48,635 nucleotides of DNA from Phycisphaerae bacterium (lineage in GTDB: Bacteria; Planctomycetota; Phycisphaerae; UBA1845; Fen-1342): positions 1 through 48,635 of the forward strand of contig JAUWNI010000014.1 of assembly GCA_030612705.1 (NCBI GenBank). The letters run 5' to 3'. A model generated the notes under the pieces. The model made no database searches. It saw only the letters and a list, made by a program, of their open reading frames with translations, and was not told the DNA's origin. Within the stretch, counting starts at the first letter, position 1; each line of letters starts with the position of its first letter. Shown here piece after piece: positions 24,052 through 31,843 of this stretch. The position numbers and the translations under genes were made by a program.

Positions 24052-27000
24052 TCAGGTTCTCATGGTGTCGTACGCCTCAAGGACCAACTCGGCAGTTCGG
24101 AACCCGCCGATCTCCAACCGGTCACGGCGCCGAACGCCCGTAAACGTCGAGAGGATATACTCCACATCATCACGGCCCACGCCGTACAGGTGGAAATACG
24201 CGGCGTCCAGCTCCGCCCGCAGCCGGGCGCGCTCGTCCGGCTTCCATTTGTGCACCCGCGGCGCGAAACCGGCAGCCTCCGCGAGCGGGATCATGTCGTT
24301 TGAGGTACAGGTCAGCTTGAGCACGCGCTGAGAGATCCAGTGTTCGAGCGTCTCGCGGCGCCGCCAGGGACAGCGGTCGGCGTAGGCGTCGGGCGGCAGA
24401 ATCGGGAGCTGCTCGACGATGAAGAAGTTGAGGTGAATATTGCCCACCTTTTGTCGGGCGACGAAGTCGAGAACGAAGCTGTTGATGTTCGCGAGCAGGC
24501 AACTCTCGAGCCGCGATCCAAACTCGTCCGGGCAGAATACGAGCGGCGCCGAGTTCACGACGCCCGCTCTTGGAATGAATGCCGCGATCATGGTGCGCTC
24601 GTTCGTCGGGCTCGTCACGTCCTTATAACAGAGGTATGCCGGGCGGACTCGTTCCGCGAGCGCCTCGACAACCACCGCTTCGTCTACCCACCACCGAGGC
24701 TGAACCACGAACTCCGGATTCTGATGCGCGACGAGGCTTGTCGGCTCCGTTTGCCCCTGACGCACCCAGTTGCCCTTCTCGATGATCACGCCCGCCGCCC
24801 GGTGGTCGCAGGCCTGCACCATCTTGGCTTCGTAGAGCGGCAGGGAGACGCGCTTGCCCTTTCGCCAGTGATTCCCCTTCAGCTTGAAGCCGAGCTTCGC
24901 CAGTTGCTCGGGCGTGTGAAACAGCTCGGCGTCGTTGGTTTGGTCGAACATCCTCAAGAACTTGACGCCCCACGGATTACCGCCGGCTTCGCGCGAGTGA
25001 TCGACCAGGACCGGCACGCGCCGATATATGCCCTTTGTCAGCTTTGCATCGCGGCGCGACCGAAAGACCGGGCATGTCCGGGTGTTCGGGTTGACGAGCG
25101 CCATGTCGTTGGCGGTCAACGAGATATGTCGCACACCCTGCTTCAAATCCGCCATCTGATGAGCAAAGAAGAAGAAGTCCGCCTTGATCGTCTTCAAGTG
25201 CTCACCACCGAAGACCAAGGTGGAGAACTTGAAGCGACCATCCACGTCGGGAAAGATCTTCTTGCGGTTCTCGAAATCGTGCAAGCTGATCAGCGCCTGC
25301 GTTTCCATCAGCTCTCCGAAGAACTCCTTCGTCGTCTTGTCGCTCGCGATGCCGGAAGGGACCAGCAGTCCGACGCGTCCTTCGGGCGCGACCAGCAAGC
25401 GTGCCAATTCCGCGAACAGCGCGTAGGTGTTGATGTCACCTTTGCCCGTGAGCGGATAGCGTCCGGAACGGCGAGCGTAGTTGAGCACGCGGCCCGCGCT
25501 TTCCCGTGCCGCGAGGTATCGCGTATACAGCTCCGGATTGCCCTTCTCCAAGGCCGCAATCATCTTCCGACGGCGCGCAGCGCTGACTGCCGAGGCAATG
25601 TCAGGGGCGGAGAGCGCGAAGAACTCGCGCTCCTGCAGCTTCAGCCGTTCCCAAGGCGGATTGCCGATCACGCAGTCAAACCCCGCCGACTCGCGCTCGA
25701 AGACCGCGGGAAACGCTTTCTTCCAATCCATCGCGCGGCCGTGGACCTCGGGATCGTCGACGAGGCTGTTGCCGCAGACGATGTTCCGAGAGAGGTCCGA
25801 GAGCTTGCGGTCGCGCTGGGCCGAGCGGATCCACAGCGCGAGCTGCGTGATTTCGACGGCTTCGAGCGACACGTCGACGCCGAACAGATTGTCTCCGAGG
25901 ATCATGTCGGGGATGTCGTCCTCGGCGCGCCGCGTCACCTTTGCACCGTTGAAGGCGAGGTTGTCGAGGACCTCGATATATACTTCCTCCAACAGTTCGT
26001 ACGCCTGGATGAGAAAGGCCCCGCTGCCGCACGCAGGATCGCATATCTTGATGTCGCGTAGGCCGTCGAGGCAGTCACGCCAGTACGCCCGCATGCGCTC
26101 GGGTGGCTCGTCCCCGTTTGTGTTGCGAGGATCGACTCCGTGCTTCTCGGCAATCGCGCCGAGGCGCTGCCTGACGACTTCTCCGGCCGTCTGCTCAACG
26201 ATGTACCGCGTGAAATCGGGCGGGGTATAGTAGATTCCGAAACGCTTGCGCTCGCCTGACTTCGGCATTGCCGACTTCTTGGCCCCCTCGCCAACGCCGC
26301 TTCCGAAAAGCCCGCCGACGCGCAGCTTCTCCAGTTCGGTCACGGACTTCTCAAACAGGTGGCCCAGGACGTCGACGCTGACCTCATCCCGAAAGTCGTA
26401 GTTGCCGACGCCGTGAAAGAAGTCCGTCCATTCGTCGTCGAGCTTGAGATCGTCGACCTCCGGATCGTGCTCGAACAACCCACCGTTGTATCCCTCGGTG
26501 AGCTCGAGGTCGCGGTGCCCCTTGTCAACGGCATGGAAGAGGTTCACGAAGTTCTGCCAGCGCGGGTTTGTCACCCGCACCATCGGTGGGACATCTCGAT
26601 AGGCGCGGTCGAGGGTCTTGGCCGGTAGAAGCCCGCGGTCCTCGCAGAACGCAACGAATATGATGCGATCGAGCAGCTTCTGAGCGATTGCGATCGCCTG
26701 TTCAGTTGACCTGCCATGCTTCGCATGAAGATGATGGATCAAGTCGAGCCGGTGTTGGCTGTAGGTTTCATAGAGGTCGTCGCCGACCTCGCGTTGGCGC
26801 TCGCCGGTCATTTTCAACAGCCGGACGGCGCGTGGCGTTGGGTCAACGTTTGTCGAGAGCAGGCCACCTTGTCCGAACACGTGGAAAAACTCGCGAAAGC
26901 GCTCGATCCTTCCCAACTCATCCAACGTGAAGTGCTCAAAGGCCCGGCTGCCTTGGTCCCGGTGATAAAGGCGAATGCTCACGAAGTTGCTCACTATTCC

Positions 27001-27513
27001 CCACGGGCATTCCGGGAGCGCGTTCAAGTAATCCCAGAGCTGCTGAACCGGAGTGCGACCGTTGAAGCGGTCCGTGTCCAAGTTCGTCTCGGCATGCTTC
27101 AGTTCGATGACCACCGTCGGTGAGACGGTCGCTGTTCGAGAAAATCCGCCAAGCGCGCCGTCAGCGGTGCCGACGCCCGGGACCGTGAATTGTCGATCAA
27201 GCTCAAAACTCTCGCTCTCCTCCGTGACGGGTGTGTAACCGAGCGCTTCCCCGAAGATCTCCCGCAGAAACTCGGCATCAAGCGAGGTTTCTTTTCTTGC
27301 CAGGTGACCCTTGCGATCCAGTTCAATCCATTTCGCGATGACTCGGTGTCCGCGCTCGATCTGTGTGTTATAGATATGCGCCCGCTTCTTGGCTTCATCC
27401 TTCAAGTAGGCGGGCAGGAAGAGCACTCGCCGATGCCGCGTGGCCAGGAGTCCAGTGGGATTTGCTGAATTGAGCAAGGTTGGCTGTTCAGTCTGGCTTC
27501 TGCCTCGCGCCAT
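24052..27513 (-). CDS. Type IIG restriction-modification enzyme (Eco57I-like)
   Basis: 1153 residues, single-chain restriction and modification. The N-terminal nuclease part has D118, then VVIELKHAE with E137 and K139 (PD-D/E-x-K type) and PVQQLWDYL. After a helical linker, the methyltransferase begins at ERKRFGIYYTPP (421-432), with SAM-binding motif I DPACGSG (492-498) and the N6-adenine catalytic motif NPPW (618-621). The C-terminal half, with PRWWVDEA and a final helical region, should be the target-recognition domain. ATG 27513 follows GAGGTA. No specificity, helicase or BREX/DISARM partner genes adjoin it. R1 palindromes flank both ends, and the codon pattern looks somewhat less GC-extreme than its neighbours; a mobile defence cassette is an inference. 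Confidence 0.9.
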   Translation of the reverse strand: MARGRSQTEQPTLLNSANPTGLLATRHRRVLFLPAYLKDEAKKRAHIYNTQIERGHRVIAKWIELDRKGHLARKETSLDAEFLREIFGEALGYTPVTEESESFELDRQFTVPGVGTADGALGGFSRTATVSPTVVIELKHAETNLDTDRFNGRTPVQQLWDYLNALPECPWGIVSNFVSIRLYHRDQGSRAFEHFTLDELGRIERFREFFHVFGQGGLLSTNVDPTPRAVRLLKMTGERQREVGDDLYETYSQHRLDLIHHLHAKHGRSTEQAIAIAQKLLDRIIFVAFCEDRGLLPAKTLDRAYRDVPPMVRVTNPRWQNFVNLFHAVDKGHRDLELTEGYNGGLFEHDPEVDDLKLDDEWTDFFHGVGNYDFRDEVSVDVLGHLFEKSVTELEKLRVGGLFGSGVGEGAKKSAMPKSGERKRFGIYYTPPDFTRYIVEQTAGEVVRQRLGAIAEKHGVDPRNTNGDEPPERMRAYWRDCLDGLRDIKICDPACGSGAFLIQAYELLEEVYIEVLDNLAFNGAKVTRRAEDDIPDMILGDNLFGVDVSLEAVEITQLALWIRSAQRDRKLSDLSRNIVCGNSLVDDPEVHGRAMDWKKAFPAVFERESAGFDCVIGNPPWERLKLQEREFFALSAPDIASAVSAARRRKMIAALEKGNPELYTRYLAARESAGRVLNYARRSGRYPLTGKGDINTYALFAELARLLVAPEGRVGLLVPSGIASDKTTKEFFGELMETQALISLHDFENRKKIFPDVDGRFKFSTLVFGGEHLKTIKADFFFFAHQMADLKQGVRHISLTANDMALVNPNTRTCPVFRSRRDAKLTKGIYRRVPVLVDHSREAGGNPWGVKFLRMFDQTNDAELFHTPEQLAKLGFKLKGNHWRKGKRVSLPLYEAKMVQACDHRAAGVIIEKGNWVRQGQTEPTSLVAHQNPEFVVQPRWWVDEAVVVEALAERVRPAYLCYKDVTSPTNERTMIAAFIPRAGVVNSAPLVFCPDEFGSRLESCLLANINSFVLDFVARQKVGNIHLNFFIVEQLPILPPDAYADRCPWRRRETLEHWISQRVLKLTCTSNDMIPLAEAAGFAPRVHKWKPDERARLRAELDAAYFHLYGVGRDDVEYILSTFTGVRRRDRLEIGGFRTAELVLEAYDTMRT

Positions 27514-27721
27514 GCGAAATACTTACCTCGCTGTCCTGATTCTCGCCCCATCCTACGTGCAACGCTGAACCTTCGTCAATTGGACGGGGCTTGTACAAAC
27601 TGCCGGGGGTCTACCGGATGCTGTCTTACGGACACGGCGCGATTCTCTGGGTCCCCGCTCCGGGCTCCTGGCACTGCTAAGGGCTGATTTCTTCGCGGCT
27701 CGCGAAGATTTCTCGCTGCGT

Positions 27722-27802
27722 GGGTGGCCCGTCGCTTCAGCGGCGGGGGATACGAATGGACGGTCGATTCGTGTCCCCCACGGCTAAAGCCATGGGCCAC
27801 CC
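27722..27802 (+). repeat. Palindromic repeat R1, copy 3
   Basis: Nearly identical to copy 2 (one base change seen, GGGGGATACGAAT). The lead-in GGCTGATTTCTTCGCGGCTC is present from about 27682. It separates the restriction-modification gene from the metallophosphoesterase gene in a 302-bp gap that holds nothing else recognisable. Confidence 0.95.
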
Positions 27803-27815
27803 GACACCCGACTAC

Positions 27816-29756
27816 TCAACGTTGCACGCGTTCGATCTTTGGCGTGCCGCTCGGCCAGCCGTGGTGGTTCCTGCCGGAGTCGTCCGGAAACAAGCCGCCG
27901 AAGGTCCGGTCGAAGTGCAGCAGGAAGACCGTCTCGTCGTCGCGTTGAAACTCGTTCCGCGGCGTAAATGGTCCTTCGTAACGGGCGACGCCGGAGAGCC
28001 GGACCTCATCGATTTGCCCGGTGAAATACCTGCATGGCTGACCGTTATGTTTTGGATCCGCGCCGATGTAAATTGGATGGCGATTGTGCGTCGCCGTCGC
28101 GTTGGTGGTCTGTGCCGCCTGTGGTCGGCCGTTAATGTAGAATGTCCCCTTTTTCCCGTCGAAAACCAGGGCGAGGTGGGTCCAACGGTTCCAGTCCCAG
28201 GCTCCGGCGGCTGGTAGGATCAGGTAGCCGTCTGTAGTGCCAATGAAACCGGTCGGTAGTTCGGTGCTGTCCGAAGCGGCGGACCAGAAGATGCCGTAGG
28301 CCGAGCTTTCGGTTTTAGCTAGCAGCGCGACGGTTTCCTTCGGCTCGCCGCCGCGGACCCAGCATTCGAGCGTGTAGCGCTCAAGCTGCTCGGGGATGTC
28401 GATCCGGACCGCACTGGAGCCGTCGAGGGCCAGCACGCCGTTGTTTCGCGGGTCGGCCGTCCCGGCGTTTTCCGGAAGCAGGGCGCGGATGGGTACGTCG
28501 ATCTGAATGTTGATCGGCTGAACCAGGCCGCTGCGGATCGGGTAATGGGCGGCGGCCTCGACGATGAGTTTCGGTTCGGCGTCGCCAAGCGCGGGAGCGA
28601 TCGTTACGACCTTCAGGTTCAGCGTTTGCCCGGGCTTGAGCTCCTGATCGACCGGCTCGGCGTCAACGCTCCATCCATAGCCGGCCTTTACCTCCGCCGT
28701 GAAGCGCGCCGACCGGTCGGTGGGGTTCGTGATATCGACGAGGAATGACGACCGTTCGCCCGCCTTTAGCCCGATGGACGCGGCTGACGGCACGCAGCAC
28801 CAATCGCCGCGGGCCAGCTCGTGCATCGTGTCCAGTTCCTTGCCGAGCACGAAGTCACCGGCAAGGACGGATTCAACCGGCAGGACCGCGACGGTGATGC
28901 GATCGGGCCGCACGCGGACGAAGTCGACGTGGTGCAGGGCGGCGGTTTCGCGGAAACGGCCCAGGTGCCCGCCGGTGGTGGCGAGCGTGTAGTAGCGGAC
29001 GTTGTCGATCTGCCCGTCGCCGCGGTAGAGGTGGATATGGCCGGCGAAGACCGTGACCGGCCGCCCGTACGATACGAATATGCGATGGACGTCGCCCCAG
29101 TTGCACCCCTGGTACCGCTTGGTCCAACGCGGGTGGTGGAGGAAGACGAAAGTTTGCGCGGCGTCGCTCGCGGCCAGGTCCTTACGGAGCCAGTCGATCT
29201 GCTCGGTGCTGAAGTTCTGATCCCGGGCCGGATTGCCGAAGGATAGTGCTTCATCGGAGAATAGTATGATGAAGTGGGCCCATTTATAGTCTAACGAGTA
29301 GTAAAGCGGGCCGAAGTGCTGGGAATACAGGGCCAGGTGTCCGCCGGGGCGCTTGGGTCGGGCGTAGACGTCGTGGTTGCCGGCGACGGGATACCAGGGC
29401 ATTTGCAGGCCGTCCATCGCCGCCTTGTATTCGCGCATCTGCGCCAGCCACGTCTCGGGCTCGTTATAGCCTTCGATCAGGTCGCCGACGGTCATGACCA
29501 GGTCGACGTCGAGGCGGTTGGCCATCTGGACGCCCTGCTTGAGGACCTCGACGCCCTCGGGTGGGCCGCCGGTGCGGTCGCCGAAGATCATGAAGTCGAA
29601 CGACTCGCTTTCGGCCGGCGCGTGAAGCTGCTGGTCGCTGGGTTTACCGGCGTTTACCGGCGGACCTTGCTGGGCCGCGGTTCGGCCGTGTGGGCCCAGC
29701 GAGAGCCAGATGCCGATCAAGGCTGTGACGCGGATCAGTCGACCGGTGCGTTGCAT
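27816..29756 (-). CDS. Secreted metallophosphoesterase with C-terminal LamG-like lectin domain
   Basis: 646 residues, ATG 29756 with GGGAG upstream. An N-terminal signal peptide is followed by a calcineurin-like phosphoesterase domain: GDRTGG (D60), GDLIEG (D92), GNHD (127-129 for N, H, D), HHP (H207) and GHIH (H240, H242). The first motif is D-R-T rather than the usual D-x-H, so one expected metal ligand is replaced. A beta-rich middle (about 330-440) resembles an Ig-like or NPCBM-associated domain. The C-terminal roughly 190 residues are a concanavalin-A/LamG fold (YTLECWVRGG, WTHLALVFDGKKGTFYINGRP, GQIDEVRLSGVARY). Probably extracytoplasmic, acting on a phosphoester bound to a polysaccharide or surface. 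Substrate unknown. Confidence 0.85.
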   Translation of the reverse strand: MQRTGRLIRVTALIGIWLSLGPHGRTAAQQGPPVNAGKPSDQQLHAPAESESFDFMIFGDRTGGPPEGVEVLKQGVQMANRLDVDLVMTVGDLIEGYNEPETWLAQMREYKAAMDGLQMPWYPVAGNHDVYARPKRPGGHLALYSQHFGPLYYSLDYKWAHFIILFSDEALSFGNPARDQNFSTEQIDWLRKDLAASDAAQTFVFLHHPRWTKRYQGCNWGDVHRIFVSYGRPVTVFAGHIHLYRGDGQIDNVRYYTLATTGGHLGRFRETAALHHVDFVRVRPDRITVAVLPVESVLAGDFVLGKELDTMHELARGDWCCVPSAASIGLKAGERSSFLVDITNPTDRSARFTAEVKAGYGWSVDAEPVDQELKPGQTLNLKVVTIAPALGDAEPKLIVEAAAHYPIRSGLVQPINIQIDVPIRALLPENAGTADPRNNGVLALDGSSAVRIDIPEQLERYTLECWVRGGEPKETVALLAKTESSAYGIFWSAASDSTELPTGFIGTTDGYLILPAAGAWDWNRWTHLALVFDGKKGTFYINGRPQAAQTTNATATHNRHPIYIGADPKHNGQPCRYFTGQIDEVRLSGVARYEGPFTPRNEFQRDDETVFLLHFDRTFGGLFPDDSGRNHHGWPSGTPKIERVQR

Positions 29757-29931
29757 GTGAATATCTCCCTGGGGTCTCGGTTGGCATAAGGGTACTCCGC
29801 CACGGCAGAATCTTGCAAGCGGTAACGTCGCTTCTCGCGGCCTCGGATTGTAGGACGATATCGGTGGATATGCATATCATGTGGATAGTCCCGAAGGAAC
29901 GGCAGACAGATTCCATAATATCTTGTTGCGT

Positions 29932-30012
29932 GGGTGGCCCGTTGCTTCAGCGGCGGGGGACACGAATGGACGGTCGATTCGTGTCCCCCACGGCTAAAGC
30001 CATGGGCCACCC
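29932..30012 (+). repeat. Palindromic repeat R1, copy 4
   Basis: Identical in the inner stem to copies 2, 3 and 5, with GTTGCTTCAGCGGC in the left part. The lead-in is shortened to ATATCTTGTTGCG. It lies in the 305-bp gap between the metallophosphoesterase and the next lipoprotein gene; no other feature is visible there. Confidence 0.95.
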
Positions 30013-30061
30013 GCCAAGCACGTAGTTCGTCGGATGTGGATCAGCCGGGTACTCAACCGGG

Positions 30062-30688
30062 CTACTGCTTGGTGAGCGTTCCAGTGCAGTTGGTGGTTTC
30101 GGTGGCTTCGACCGTTAGCTCTGCCGCGGCGTTCGTCTGAGTGATGTTGTATTGGGCAATGCCACTGAAGTTGAGGCTGTTGCCGTCGATCGTTGCTTCG
30201 ATCGTCATGGTGCCGGTGCCTTGTTCGGTTAACGCTAATTGACTGCTGGTGGCGGAGTACTCCAGGTTCATAACGACGTTGGCGCTGGATTCGTTGTAGG
30301 TGGCTTCGATAATGGTGACGGTAAGGGTGACATCGCGGTAAGGCGAGTTTGCCTCGAAACTAAAGGTTTCCGACTCTCCCTGGGCGTTTTTCTGCGTGGT
30401 TTGGTCGAAGGCGAAATAGAATCCCCAAACCGGTAGGCTGGTCGGTACGTATTCACTGTTGAATGTGATGGCCAACTCCCGTGGACACGGAAGGGGGGTT
30501 CCAGGTTGGCTCGGGTATGAAAACGTCCTGGTGCAATCGAGGGTTCCGCTCCAGGTGCCGTCGATGGTGGTTGGCGTGGTGTCGTTTTCACCGTCGCCGC
30601 CGTTGTCGACGCCGAGCGGCAGGCAACCCGCGATGGCGACGAGTGAAATCGAGATCAAGGCCGACGACATGACTGAAATCCTGCACAT
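30062..30688 (-). CDS. Lipoprotein of unknown function
   Basis: 208 residues; ATG 30688 follows AGGAGAAG. The type II signal peptide ends in the lipobox IAGC at about residue 22. The mature protein opens with an Asp/Gly/Thr-rich linker (VDNGGDGENDTTPTT), then GTWSGTLDC and repeated beta-strand stretches with many Thr and Ser (VTLTVTIIEATYNESSANVVMNLEY, GTGTMTIEATIDGNSLNFSG). This looks like a small beta-barrel or lipocalin-like sandwich. No catalytic motif is seen, and I do not recognise the family. Confidence 0.75.
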   Translation of the reverse strand: MCRISVMSSALISISLVAIAGCLPLGVDNGGDGENDTTPTTIDGTWSGTLDCTRTFSYPSQPGTPLPCPRELAITFNSEYVPTSLPVWGFYFAFDQTTQKNAQGESETFSFEANSPYRDVTLTVTIIEATYNESSANVVMNLEYSATSSQLALTEQGTGTMTIEATIDGNSLNFSGIAQYNITQTNAAAELTVEATETTNCTGTLTKQ

Positions 30689-30887
30689 GAACGCTTCTCC
30701 TGCCTGCGTGAAAATGCGTCAAAAGTAGAACCTAGCGCCGCGCCCCGCCGGTGCCGGACTCTGCGGGGAATATCGACGGCCGGTCGGGCGGCACTTGAGG
30801 TATTATGGCCGACTCGCCGTTTCCCGTGAAGCTTGCCGATTTGCAATTCGTAGACGAGCCGTTATGATTCGGCCAACGGACCCAATT

Positions 30888-31640
30888 ATGCAGGTCGCCA
30901 TCATTCCGGCCCGTTTTGGCTCGACGCGTTTCCCAGGGAAAGCTCTCGCCCGACAGACCGGCAAATTCCTGATTCAACACGTATACGAACAGGTCATTGC
31001 CGCCCGGCTGGTCAATCGCTGCATCGTGGCGACCGACGATCAGCGGATCGTGGACGCCGTCCGTTCGTTCGACGGCGAGGTGGTGATGACCAGCGCTGAG
31101 CATACGTGCGGGACCGACCGGATCGCCGAGGTGGCGCGCGGCCTCGGGGGAACGCCCGATGACATTATCCTAAACGTGCAGGGCGACGAGCCGGAGATCG
31201 AGCCGGCCTATCTCGATCTTCTGATCGATCGTCTGGAGGCCGATTCGGCCTGCCCGAGTGCCACTCTGGCCTGCCCGTTTCCGCCGACCGCGGACCCGCG
31301 CGACCCGAATTGTGTGAAAGTTGTGTGCGATTGCCGGGGTCGGGCGCTGTTTTTTTCGCGGGCGCTGATACCATACTCGCCGGAAGCCGACGCGGTGACC
31401 GGCGAAGCCGATTGGCTGCTGCACCTTGGTGTCTACGCCTACCGACGCGCGTTTCTGCTGGATTTTGCAACCTGGGAGCCGAGCACGCTCGAGCGGGTCG
31501 AACACCTCGAGCAGCTCCGAATCTTGGAGAACGGCTACGCGATGGCCGTCGTGGTCGTTCAACACGCCTGCGCCGGAATCGATACGCCGGAGGACTACGA
31601 AAAGTTCGTCGCGCGTCATCAGGCGCGAGCGCGGGCTTAG
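30888..31640 (+). CDS. kdsB: 3-deoxy-manno-octulosonate cytidylyltransferase (CMP-KDO synthetase)
   Basis: 250 residues from ATG 30888, which gives the family's usual start (MQVAIIPARFGSTRFPGKAL); ATG 30864 would add eight residues. Motifs: the nucleotide-binding PARFGSTRFPGK, IVATDD, TSAEHTCGTDRIAE, NVQGDEPEI (metal Asp) and GIDTPEDYE near the end. It activates KDO with CTP for LPS inner-core synthesis, so the organism should have, or have had, KDO-type LPS. The neighbour pyrG supplies CTP, the co-substrate; the two are in the same direction with an R3 element between. The TAG stop (31638-31640) touches the R3 arm. Confidence 0.95.
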   Translation: MQVAIIPARFGSTRFPGKALARQTGKFLIQHVYEQVIAARLVNRCIVATDDQRIVDAVRSFDGEVVMTSAEHTCGTDRIAEVARGLGGTPDDIILNVQGDEPEIEPAYLDLLIDRLEADSACPSATLACPFPPTADPRDPNCVKVVCDCRGRALFFSRALIPYSPEADAVTGEADWLLHLGVYAYRRAFLLDFATWEPSTLERVEHLEQLRILENGYAMAVVVVQHACAGIDTPEDYEKFVARHQARARA

Positions 31641-31778
31641 CAGTCCGCCGCAAAAGTCATGTAGCGGCCGCCCCCCGTGTCGGCCGATCCCACGAGCGGC
31701 TGTTTTCCCGTACTCTACGGCCGACACGGGGGTCGGCCACTACAGTCCATGGGCGCCGCCGACTTTTGCGGCGGACTG
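31641..31778 (+). repeat. Palindromic repeat R3, long nested copy
   Basis: The outer arms CAGTCCGCCGCAAAAGTC (31641-31658) and GACTTTTGCGGCGGACTG (31761-31778) are perfectly complementary over 18 bases. Inside lie further complementary pieces: CGTGTCGGCCG with CGGCCGACACG, and TGTAGCGGCC with GGCCACTACA. The short copy is at 22231-22299; an inner fragment is at 4245-4272. It forms a MITE- or REP-like element between kdsB and pyrG. Confidence 0.88.
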
Positions 31779-31843
31779 TTAGAGCGCCCGAGCGACCCGG
31801 TTGTATTAAAGGTTCTTGGAACAAGGATGTACCTAGAGGTTTT

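Noticed and set aside
24340-26061. 573-codon plus-strand frame opposite the restriction-modification gene
   Set aside because: Antisense shadow without motifs; the minus-strand gene has nuclease and methyltransferase signatures over the same span.
24052-27513. BREX PglX or DISARM methyltransferase
   Set aside because: The protein has an N-terminal nuclease (VIELK) of the type IIG form, and no BREX or DISARM partner genes lie nearby.
31310-31843. Longer CTP synthase start upstream of 31844
   Set aside because: The frame stays open through the end of kdsB and the R3 palindrome, but the residues do not resemble PyrG; ATG 31844 has a Shine-Dalgarno.
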